From Candidatus Kuenenbacteria bacterium CG08_land_8_20_14_0_20_37_23 (lineage in GTDB: Bacteria > Patescibacteriota > Patescibacteriia > UBA2196 > GWA2-42-15): DNA of 32,463 nt. The position numbers were made by a program, and so were the translations under genes. Below are positions 1 through 7,123 of this stretch, one piece after another. The stretch spans positions 1 to 32,463 of the forward strand of contig PEXX01000050.1 of the NCBI GenBank assembly GCA_002778965.1, written 5' to 3'. Under the pieces are notes generated by a model, which saw only the letters and a list, made by a program, of their open reading frames with translations, was not told the origin of the DNA and made no database searches. Position 1 is the first letter of the stretch. Every line of letters starts with the position of its first letter.

Positions 1-1
1 T

Positions 2-724
2 GACGAAAACACTTTTGAGATTGGGGAGACTTACGCTACGATCAACTGGACGACAAGTAAACCGGGGACATCGCGCGTAATTTATGATACTTTTTCTCGT
101 CAGGATATCAGTTATGAACACGGCCCTAATTATGGTTATATGTTTTCCACCAAAGAAGATGCCAGTTTGGTGATAGGACATTCGCTGGTTATTTATAATT
201 TAATCCCGGACACCACTTATTATTTCCGGCCAATATCCCATAGTTCTCCTGAAAAAATAGGCGAAGAATTGTCGCTGACAACTCTTGGAAGAAGCGTTGA
301 AGAGGTTGAGCAAGAGTTGCCGGCCGTGAATTTAAATGGTTCAAGAGCGATTGACGAAGAGAAAAATTTTTCATTGGACCACCCGGTTGCTTCAAACTCC
401 AATCTTATCTTGGAACAAGCTGACGAACAAAGCGGCAGAACAAATTTGAAGGATTTTGCGATGATGGCGGAGTTACCCGCAACATTGGAATTAAATAGCA
501 CAGATTTTCCGATAAAAAGAGTAGCTGGAGCCGTTGTTGATAATTCTTGCAAACAAAAACAATGGTGGATGTTTGTTCTTGTTTTGTTCGGCTACTTGCT
601 CACCCTTGGTTCATATTATAGATATTTAAGCAAGAAAAAATTTAAACATTGGATTTATTTTCCAATTATTTTAAGTATAGCGGTGATTTTATTGATTATA
701 GCGCTGACGAGATGTTTAATATGA
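2..724 (+). CDS. Fibronectin-III-like surface protein with two C-terminal membrane helices (5' partial)
   Basis: The reading frame is open to the left window edge, so the start is missing. The visible N-terminal part has the look of a fibronectin-III/purple-acid-phosphatase-N beta-sandwich: an ATINWTTSKPGTSRVIYDT strand, then YGYMF, and later a closing VIYNLIPDTTYYFRP strand. A low-complexity polar linker of about 110 residues follows. The last ~55 residues hold two hydrophobic helices (starting WWMFVLVLFGYLL and WIYFPIILSIAVILL) separated by a lysine-rich turn. This suggests an extracellular domain anchored at the C terminus. Such proteins are common at CPR cell surfaces; the ligand is unknown. 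It ends with TGA, which supports the standard stop code. Confidence 0.7.
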   Translation, partial: DENTFEIGETYATINWTTSKPGTSRVIYDTFSRQDISYEHGPNYGYMFSTKEDASLVIGHSLVIYNLIPDTTYYFRPISHSSPEKIGEELSLTTLGRSVEEVEQELPAVNLNGSRAIDEEKNFSLDHPVASNSNLILEQADEQSGRTNLKDFAMMAELPATLELNSTDFPIKRVAGAVVDNSCKQKQWWMFVLVLFGYLLTLGSYYRYLSKKKFKHWIYFPIILSIAVILLIIALTRCLI

Positions 725-728
725 AAGA

Positions 729-854
729 ATGAAAAAATATATTGATTTTGATATGATATTTCAGAATTTGCCGAAAAGTGTTAGAATAAAGGTGTGGACA
801 AAATATCTTGTAGAATTCTTACATTATTTGGTTGAGAAGTTTTTTGGTATTTGA
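729..854 (+). CDS. Possible 41-residue small protein
   Basis: A short ATG-initiated frame begins 4 nt after the upstream gene's stop and ends with TGA just before the DUF4012 start codon. The peptide begins MKKYIDFDMIFQNLPKSVRI and continues as an amphipathic, lysine-rich and aromatic stretch ending VEKFFGI. Its tight fit between two co-directional genes is the only evidence that it is real; no family is recognised. It could equally be a chance frame in a 5' leader. Confidence 0.28.
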   Translation: MKKYIDFDMIFQNLPKSVRIKVWTKYLVEFLHYLVEKFFGI

Positions 855-862
855 GTTTATCT

Positions 863-3652
863 ATGGCGCTAAACAACTATTTCGGGAAATATTTTATGCC
901 GCAAAGCAAATACAAAAATAAACTTGAAAAAGATTTGGAAAAACTGTCATGGGAGTTTGTTTTGGATGCGGACAACATGGGAAAAGATGAGAATGAGATT
1001 TTTTTAGAGGAGAATTATGAGGACGATACGACTGATTTTACGAAAAAAAAGAAAGCAATTGACAAGAAGACCGAGAACATTCATAGGGATTTGAATATAG
1101 AGAGTCTTTACGGTAAACGCGATGATTTATTTTTGAATATAAATGAACTTAATAGAAATTCAAGCATAATTTTTGACGAAAAAAAGCTTCAGGCTAATAA
1201 AATTACTGAATGGACAAAAGCCCCGCGATTGAGAGAACCGCTTATTAAAAAAGCACTTTGCGGATTATTAAGGGTATTAGCATATCCAGGCGCGCTTTCT
1301 GTCAAAATCATATTCAGTTTATCCAAGAATTCATGGATTGCGGCAAAGAGCATAGGTTTATCAATCTATAGATTGGTTAAAATGATAGTTTCTTTCCCAT
1401 GGCAGATTTTGTTGGCTTTGCGAGCATCTTTTATTTATCTTTTTGGAGATTTGAGTTGGATCAGTATAAACAAAACAGCGTTAGCAGATGTCATGCCAAA
1501 TGAAGGCAATATTTTTCCTTACCGTCGTTTAAGAGCCATGGTGTTTTTTGTTTTTGTTGCTTTGGTTTTAGTTTTGCCGATACAGGGCTATGTATTATAT
1601 AAAAAAAGTCAGGACACAAAAGGGCATGTAATGGGCGCATCGCTTGAGGGCATTGAACATATGAAACTCGCTAGTGCGCTTGGCTTGGATTATGATTTTA
1701 GCGGAGCCGGAGATAAATTTAGGTTGGCCGAAAATGATTTTTTGGAAGCGGAGAGAAGTTTTGGCGAGTTTCAAGACACAGCAAGCAGATTATCTTTTCT
1801 TATTCCGGAAGTAAAAAGCGGGCGTGAGCTCCTAGAGATTGCTAAAAAATCAGCGCAGATTGGCATTCATTTAAGCATGGTGGCAGATGCTCTCGGATTA
1901 ATAGATATTGGGAATGTGAAACTGGAAACTGGAAAGGAGGAAAACGAATTGATTTTGGCCATTGATAAAAATCAATCAATAAAAGAACAAGAAACAGCAG
2001 GACAAGAAAACAACAATTTTAGCGCTATTGATCAAGAATTGAAGCTGGCGCTGGGCGAGGCAATGGAGATAAATGATATTTTGGGAGAAATTGATTTGTC
2101 CGACACCGATTTTGGAGAATATCAGGGAGAGTTTGAGAACATAAAAAAAGAATTTCCGCGGCTTATCGCGTTTTTGGACGAAAGTAAAAATATTTTCAAA
2201 ATCATAACGTATTTTTTGGGGAGCGGCGAGCCAAGAAGATGGATGCTTGTTTTTGAGAATAATAGAGAACTGCGTCCAACAGGCGGGTTTATGGGCTCAT
2301 ATGCGATTCTTGATGTGAAGGATGGCAAAATTAAAAATATTGAAGTGCCTGGAGGAGGATTTTATGATTTAAAGGGATCAATGCAAGTCAAAGTTGACGC
2401 GCCATATCCATTTCATCTTTTTTCTCCAATATGGCAACCATGGAATGCAAATTGGTTTCCGAATTGGCCGGATTCAGCAAGAAAAATAGCGTGGTTTTAC
2501 GAAAATTCAGGTGGAGCGACGATTGACGGGGTGATTGCTTTCACTCCGAAAGTACTTGAAGATTTGCTCGCGTTGACTGGAGAGATTGTGATGCCAGAAT
2601 ATGAAACAGCGGTCAATAGTGAAAATTTTGTGCGTATGGCGCAGATGGAGGTGGAGATTGAATATGACAAAGAAGAAAACAAACCAAAGAAATTTATCGG
2701 AGATCTTTTACCAAAGGTGATTGATCGCATATTTAGCTTGAAGGACGATAGAATGTTGGAAATATTTGAAGTAATTGGCGATGCATTCATGGAAAAACAT
2801 TTGTTGGTATATTTTTATGACAATCAATATCAGGAGCTTGCTCGCAAGCTATCTTTTGCCGGCGAGATTAAGGAGACTTCGTCTGATTATTTGAGCGTAG
2901 TGCACACTAATATTGCCGGCGGCAAGACTGATATGGTCATGATGACGAATATTAATCATAAGATAGAGATTATGGAAGACGGATCATTGCTTAGCGAAGT
3001 AATCATCAGTAAAAAACATAATGGATCGCGAGATGATATATTTGAAGGCCAGCGGAATATAGATTATCTGCGTGTTTATGTGCCGCTAGGAGCCGAACTG
3101 CTTGAAGCGAGCGGGTTTGACAAAATACCGAAAGATCGTATTTTTCAGATAGCCGCTGTTGATGACAACATAGCCGCTGATAACGATTTGTCCAGAATTG
3201 AAACTAATTTAAGAATTGATGGGAAAAGCGGGACGCGCGTAACTGACGAATTTGGTAAAACGGTTTTTGGTAATTGGATGATTGTCGGCCCGGGAGAAGA
3301 AAAAAGCGCTAAAGTAAAGTATCTTTTGCCTTTTAAGTTTGCAGAGATTAATAATAAACCGCAAAAACTTGGATTTTTAGGGCTGGTTAGACAGTATTTT
3401 TTTGGAAAACAAAAAGAAGAGGTAAAAAATTTTATGGCGCGAGAGAAATATGTTTACAGCCTATTAGCCCAAAAGCAGGCTGGAACTGAAAATGACAAAA
3501 TTAAGAGCGAAATAGTGGCAAGTCCGTATTGGGAAATCGCCAATTATTTGCCGAAAACTGGCGAGATTATTTTTTCAGAGAATGGTTTTACTTATGCAAG
3601 CGAGCTTAGAACAGACAGATATTATGGGGTTGAGGTAGTTAGGAAACAGTAA
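863..3652 (+). CDS. DUF4012 domain-containing membrane protein
   Basis: A protein of about 929 residues. The first ~200 residues are charged and then carry short hydrophobic patches. A clear membrane helix (AMVFFVFVALVLVLPIQGYV) follows near residue 225. After it comes a long extracytoplasmic region with the DUF4012 signature around residues 455-500 (RRWMLVFENNRELRPTGGF, then a GGGFYDLKG segment). DUF4012 proteins are frequent in CPR and some Actinobacteria and usually sit near glycosyltransferase and surface genes; no activity is established. ATG at 863 is chosen; an in-frame TTG at 851 would add four residues, and neither has a convincing Shine-Dalgarno sequence. A terminator hairpin follows at 3723. 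Confidence 0.85.
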   Translation: MALNNYFGKYFMPQSKYKNKLEKDLEKLSWEFVLDADNMGKDENEIFLEENYEDDTTDFTKKKKAIDKKTENIHRDLNIESLYGKRDDLFLNINELNRNSSIIFDEKKLQANKITEWTKAPRLREPLIKKALCGLLRVLAYPGALSVKIIFSLSKNSWIAAKSIGLSIYRLVKMIVSFPWQILLALRASFIYLFGDLSWISINKTALADVMPNEGNIFPYRRLRAMVFFVFVALVLVLPIQGYVLYKKSQDTKGHVMGASLEGIEHMKLASALGLDYDFSGAGDKFRLAENDFLEAERSFGEFQDTASRLSFLIPEVKSGRELLEIAKKSAQIGIHLSMVADALGLIDIGNVKLETGKEENELILAIDKNQSIKEQETAGQENNNFSAIDQELKLALGEAMEINDILGEIDLSDTDFGEYQGEFENIKKEFPRLIAFLDESKNIFKIITYFLGSGEPRRWMLVFENNRELRPTGGFMGSYAILDVKDGKIKNIEVPGGGFYDLKGSMQVKVDAPYPFHLFSPIWQPWNANWFPNWPDSARKIAWFYENSGGATIDGVIAFTPKVLEDLLALTGEIVMPEYETAVNSENFVRMAQMEVEIEYDKEENKPKKFIGDLLPKVIDRIFSLKDDRMLEIFEVIGDAFMEKHLLVYFYDNQYQELARKLSFAGEIKETSSDYLSVVHTNIAGGKTDMVMMTNINHKIEIMEDGSLLSEVIISKKHNGSRDDIFEGQRNIDYLRVYVPLGAELLEASGFDKIPKDRIFQIAAVDDNIAADNDLSRIETNLRIDGKSGTRVTDEFGKTVFGNWMIVGPGEEKSAKVKYLLPFKFAEINNKPQKLGFLGLVRQYFFGKQKEEVKNFMAREKYVYSLLAQKQAGTENDKIKSEIVASPYWEIANYLPKTGEIIFSENGFTYASELRTDRYYGVEVVRKQ

Positions 3653-3722
3653 AAAGGCAAGAAATAAAATTATAAAGTTGGGAAGTTATTTAATTTTAGG
3701 AAGTTGAATAAAATTGATAAAT

Positions 3723-3748
3723 AGGGTGTTTTATTAACGCCTTTTTTA
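3723..3748 (+). terminator. Rho-independent terminator of the DUF4012 gene
   Basis: An 8-bp stem (agggtgtt with aacgcctt, including G-U pairs) closes a 5-nt loop and is followed by a run of T. It lies 70 nt after the DUF4012 stop and separates that gene from the promoter at 3805. Confidence 0.6.
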
Positions 3749-3804
3749 TTTTGGCTAATCTTAGTATAATGTTATATTTTATAATGTTTTTGACATCAGA
3801 CAGC

Positions 3805-3833
3805 TTGACAAGTTTTCAAATGTATGCTATTAT
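3805..3833 (+). promoter_or_regulatory. Strong sigma70-type promoter for the structured RNA
   Basis: A perfect -35 box TTGACA (3805-3810) is separated by exactly 17 nt from TATTAT (3828-3833), which is preceded by TGC, an extended -10. Predicted start of transcription is near 3840. No long convincing reading frame begins nearby; the first structured element starts about 20 nt downstream. Confidence 0.75.
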
Positions 3834-3839
3834 CATATG

Positions 3840-4214
3840 ATATTTAAAATTGTGGATAAGTATGGCTATTTTATAAAAACAGTAATTAAAGATGACTGCT
3901 TTTACAAAATAGCTATAAGCCCAAGCATTGGCGATGATGAATATTTCTTCATACATTGCCTTGCTTGGTCGGCTATTTGACACTGTAGTTAAGCTTGAAA
4001 ATTTGGAGGTTAGGCGTTATCTTGACTTGGTTTTTATCCGGTTCCGACTGGATAATCCCATTTATTTAACGTCAATGAATAAAACAGTTTTGCTGTATTT
4101 ATTCTCTTACCATGCTTTTACATGGTTATTTTCTCTGATTCAGCGGAGAACATAACCTCCAATTTTTCCAGCAAAAACTCGCACAAAAATCCGACCGCTT
4201 GCGGCCGGATTTTT
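3840..4214 (+). ncRNA. Candidate structured noncoding RNA, about 375 nt, unassigned family
   Basis: The region between a consensus promoter and a terminator folds well. Hairpin 1 pairs 3861-3883 with 3895-3917 (two A-C mismatches). Hairpin 2 pairs 3921-3941 with 3948-3968 in three helices. A multibranch domain is closed by 4003-4012 with 4153-4162 (10 bp exact, extendable outward by four A-U pairs past a bulge). Inside it are 4022-4026/4071-4075 enclosing 4034-4041/4048-4055, then 4078-4087/4093-4103, 4109-4114/4121-4126 and 4131-4137/4144-4150. Several stems need G-U pairs that exist only on the plus strand. It is not RNase P RNA (found elsewhere in the window), and I see no tRNA-like end or tag frame for tmRNA and no SRP-RNA core. 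A 75-codon frame at 3928-4155 lies inside but its peptide is not protein-like. It could instead be a long leader of the downstream manC gene. Confidence 0.6.
4185..4214 (+). terminator. Terminator of the structured RNA
   Basis: A 9-bp stem aaaaatccg/cggattttt, one mismatch, then ccgc/gcgg around a tiny loop, ending in a T-run. The A-run/T-run symmetry would let it work in both directions. It lies 52 nt before the manC start. Confidence 0.8.
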
Positions 4215-4266
4215 AAATTGCGTTTAAATACGAAATTTGAATTTTTCTGTATTTTTGGTAAGCTAA

Positions 4267-5343
4267 ATGCATATGAAAATCGTTATTTTCGCTGGAGGAA
4301 TCGGCACAAGATTGTGGCCATTATCGCGGAAAAATTCACCAAAACAGTTTTATAAAATTTTTGACGGCAAATCAACCCTTGAGCTTGCTTTTGAGCGTCT
4401 GCGTAATTTTGGCGTGGAAAATATTTATGCGCAGACAATTCAAAAATTTTCAAGCATCATCGCGCAACAACTGCCTGACTTGCCTTGCGAAAATATTTTT
4501 ATTGAACCGGCTATGAGAAACGTTGGCCCCGCAGTGGCGCTTGCAGCGCAAAAATTGAAGGCGCTTGATTATTCAGGGCCAATCGCCATCATTTGGGCAG
4601 ATCATATTATGAAGCGGCCGGAAGAGTTTACGGAGAAGCTGGAAATAGCGGAAAGGCTGATAGAAAAAAATTTTAACAGATTTATTTTTTTAGCTGAACA
4701 ACCGCGTTTCGCCAATAATAATCTTGGCTGGATACGCATTGGAAGCAGAATAGGCGAGACTGATTGCGTTGATCTTTTTGAGTTCAAGGGATGGAAATAC
4801 AAGCCCGATCAGGTGAAATGCAATCAGATGTTTAAATCAGGAGAATATTTTTGGAACCCTGGCTATTTTGTCAGTTCAATTGATTTTATTCTTAGTCAAT
4901 ATAAAAAATTGGCTCCGCGGATTTTCACGGCAACGCTTGCTGTCGCAAGGAGCAAAGACAGCCGAAAATCCGCTGATATTTATTCAAACCTTGAAAAAGA
5001 ATCATTTGACAGGTGCTTGATTGAAAAAACAGATTTTAAAGACGCAATCGTCCTGAAAACTGATATGGGCTGGAGCGATCCAGGCACTTTGTATGCGCTG
5101 AAAGAAGCTCTGCAAAAAAGCTTTGAAGAGAATGTTGAGATTGGAAAAGTTTTCAATTATAGTTCCAAAGATTCTCTGATTTATAATTTGGAAAATAAAA
5201 AATTGGTTGCCACTGTTGGGCTTGATGGAATGATTGTAGTTAATACGGAAAACGCCATAATTGTTACTCGTAAAGATAAAGTCAAAGAGATAACTGGACT
5301 AGTTGAGCAATTGGAAAGATTCGGCTATGGGGAATATTTATAA
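4267..5343 (+). CDS. manC: Mannose-1-phosphate guanylyltransferase
   Basis: Makes GDP-mannose from GTP and mannose-1-phosphate, the activated sugar for surface glycans, in the cytoplasm. The nucleotidyltransferase signature FAGGIGTRLWPLSRKNSPKQF lies at residues 8-28. Later family features are IIWADHIM (residues ~109-116), WNPGYF and the region around FDRCLIEKTD. At 358 residues it is the single-domain form, without the C-terminal phosphomannose isomerase domain of bifunctional ManC. ATG at 4267 is used; a second ATG at 4273 (MKIVIFAGG) is equally good. A weak promoter (TTGAAT, 16 nt, TGG-TAAGCT, -10 at 4259-4264) would put the transcript start almost on the second ATG. The glycan genes downstream are its likely consumers. 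Confidence 0.87.
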   Translation: MHMKIVIFAGGIGTRLWPLSRKNSPKQFYKIFDGKSTLELAFERLRNFGVENIYAQTIQKFSSIIAQQLPDLPCENIFIEPAMRNVGPAVALAAQKLKALDYSGPIAIIWADHIMKRPEEFTEKLEIAERLIEKNFNRFIFLAEQPRFANNNLGWIRIGSRIGETDCVDLFEFKGWKYKPDQVKCNQMFKSGEYFWNPGYFVSSIDFILSQYKKLAPRIFTATLAVARSKDSRKSADIYSNLEKESFDRCLIEKTDFKDAIVLKTDMGWSDPGTLYALKEALQKSFEENVEIGKVFNYSSKDSLIYNLENKKLVATVGLDGMIVVNTENAIIVTRKDKVKEITGLVEQLERFGYGEYL

Positions 5344-5347
5344 ACTG

Positions 5348-5377
5348 ATTATTATACCCGTTGCGTAATAATTTTTT
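5348..5377 (+). terminator. Probable terminator after manC
   Basis: A 7-bp stem attatta/taataat with an 11-nt loop is followed directly by six T. It is AT-rich and so only moderately stable. Confidence 0.45.
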
Positions 5378-5434
5378 ATGCAGCAATTTGAAATTTTGGC
5401 TGTAAATTATTCATATTAAAGGAATTTCGCGATT

Positions 5435-6511
5435 ATGCGCTTAAGCAATATTTATTATAAACAGGAACTAGCGAATCATAAAACGCGATTGTCACGCAAG
5501 TTTTTTGGAATTTTAGTAGTGTTTGTTCTAGTAATAGGATTTATCTTAAGCGTCTGGTTTGTCTTTGCGATTACTGTTCCGCAAAAACTTGAGCATGGAA
5601 CCGGCTTTACTATTATTAAGGGAGAGGGGGTTAATCAGATAAGCCGCAATTTGAAAGATCGGGGAATTATAAAAAACAGTCTAATGTTTGAAGTTTATGC
5701 TTATTTGAAAGGCGTTGAGCGTTGTTTTCAGGCCGCGGAATATAGTTTGCCTGAAATTTTAAATGTCAAGAGACTTGTTGAAATTCTTACCACAGGACAG
5801 AGAGCCGATGAGTGGGACCTGATAGTGATTGAAGGCTGGAGCGCAAAAAATATTGATTCGAAATTGAAAGATTTAGGCAGATTTCAAGCAGGAGAATTAT
5901 TGCGGATGATTGAAGTGATATCCGATAAGACAAGCAGTTTGGCTGGCGGGCAATATGGATTTTTATCAGATAAGCCGGAAAAGGCCGGCTTGGAAGGCTA
6001 TCTTTTCCCTGATACTTACAGATTTTTTGCCAACGCGACCGCAGAAGACGTGATTGTGAAAATGCTTGATAATTTTGATCGCAAGTTGACGCAAGAGATG
6101 AGAGATGAAATCGCGCGCCAGGATAAAACCATTTTTAACGTGGTGATTATGGCCTCAATTATTGAGCGCGAAGTCAGAACTGAAAATGATCGGCCAATTG
6201 TCGCTGAGATTTTCTGGAAGCGCCTTGATAGCGGCATGGCTCTTGAGGCTGATTCTACTATTAATTATATCTCCGGGAAAAATACGCCGTCCGCTTCCTA
6301 TGAAGATCTGCAGATTGACTCACTTTATAATACTTACAAATATCCCGGTTTGCCGCCGGGGCCAATCAGCAATCCTGGCATTGAAGCGATCAAGGCCGCG
6401 ATCTATCCGCAGGAATCGGATTATTGGTTTTTTTTGACTGACAGCAAAGGCAACGTGCATTATGCCAACGATTTTGAAGAACACATTAGGAACAAGAATG
6501 AATATTTGTAA
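5435..6511 (+). CDS. mltG: Endolytic murein transglycosylase MltG (YceG-like)
   Basis: Cuts nascent peptidoglycan strands and is thought to release or set the length of glycan chains at the membrane. One N-terminal membrane helix (residues ~22-48) is followed by a LysM-like segment with GEGVNQISRNLKDRGII. The YceG catalytic region has MASIIEREVR at residues 239-248, with Glu244 in the place of the catalytic glutamate, and the family motif YPGLPPGPISNPG at 303-315. Length (358) is normal. The AAAGGA 11 nt before the ATG is a loosely spaced Shine-Dalgarno. With RodA elsewhere in the window it shows that the cell makes peptidoglycan. Confidence 0.9.
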   Translation: MRLSNIYYKQELANHKTRLSRKFFGILVVFVLVIGFILSVWFVFAITVPQKLEHGTGFTIIKGEGVNQISRNLKDRGIIKNSLMFEVYAYLKGVERCFQAAEYSLPEILNVKRLVEILTTGQRADEWDLIVIEGWSAKNIDSKLKDLGRFQAGELLRMIEVISDKTSSLAGGQYGFLSDKPEKAGLEGYLFPDTYRFFANATAEDVIVKMLDNFDRKLTQEMRDEIARQDKTIFNVVIMASIIEREVRTENDRPIVAEIFWKRLDSGMALEADSTINYISGKNTPSASYEDLQIDSLYNTYKYPGLPPGPISNPGIEAIKAAIYPQESDYWFFLTDSKGNVHYANDFEEHIRNKNEYL

Positions 6512-6540
6512 AATGGGAGATATGGGAGACAGATGTTGAA

Positions 6541-7071
6541 AATCCAAGCAAATCATAAGCCGGATTCTGTTCTATTTTGCGCCGTAGCGCGATAGTGTGG
6601 TCATCTATCTTAGCGAGCTGTCTTTGAGCTCTTGCACCAGGCAGGGTTTTCCGCATTTCTATGTCGCCATAGAGATGTGTGGGCTTTTACCCTCTTGAGA
6701 CAAAAGCTCAAGATTCCGCATTTTACAACGGAACGCATTTTCACCCTTACCCTTCACGTATTTTTCTTCTTGATAATTGAGATTCTGTAAAACAAAAAAG
6801 AAAAATATGTGAAGGGCGGTATATTTTCTGTGGCACTTTCCCTGGGTTTTAAAGTTGTCCGATAAAAAATTACGATCGTATATCTTTTATCGTACTTCTT
6901 ATACTCGGTCGCTTTTACGACTGCCATGACTCCGATTTTGGATCGGAGGGTGTCCGGACTTTCCTCCCCTCGCATAGTCTCTGCTATCCAATATTTTTTA
7001 CTGGTTGAATCATTTATTTGACTGAAGAAGCGAAGACTATGCGAGGGGCAACCACTTGATTTGCTTGGATT
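6541..7071 (-). ncRNA. rnpB: RNase P RNA (bacterial)
   Basis: Catalytic RNA that trims tRNA 5' leaders. On the minus strand the core is clear: GAGGAAAGTCCG at 6966-6955, and near the 3' end ACAGAATCCGGCTTA at 6570-6556. The termini pair perfectly over 15 nt (6541-6555 with 7057-7071), forming P1. A second exact 14-bp helix joins 7036-7049 with 6967-6980. The RNA is about 530 nt, longer than the usual 350-400. The extra length is in AT-rich helices, one of them 19 bp (6750-6768 with 6798-6816) and one in the ~55-nt insert at 6981-7035. Minus-strand reading frames inside it are spurious. It is transcribed from its own promoter at 7078-7106. Confidence 0.93.
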
Positions 7072-7077
7072 ATTAGT

Positions 7078-7106
7078 ATAATATTAAAAATATTATATTT
7101 TGTCAA
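7078..7106 (-). promoter_or_regulatory. rnpB promoter
   Basis: Read on the minus strand: TTGACA (7106-7101), 17-nt spacer, TATTAT (7083-7078), which places the start at about 7071, exactly where the P1 helix of RNase P RNA begins. On the plus strand the same bases read TATAAT (7077-7082), so the site may also fire toward the gene at 7124. Confidence 0.8.
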
Positions 7107-7123
7107 TTTTCTATTTTTTTTCT

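Noticed and set aside
4034-4055. tRNA/tmRNA T-arm lookalike (ccggttccgactgg)
   Set aside because: The loop does not fit the TTCRANY consensus, no acceptor stem or CCA follows, and no tag-like frame is present.
3928-4155. 75-codon plus-strand frame in the DUF4012-manC gap
   Set aside because: The peptide has no domain-like pattern, and the same bases form long complementary helices between a promoter and a terminator, so an RNA explains them better.
6754-6975. Minus-strand 73-codon frame
   Set aside because: It lies wholly inside RNase P RNA, covering the conserved GAGGAAAGTCCG core.
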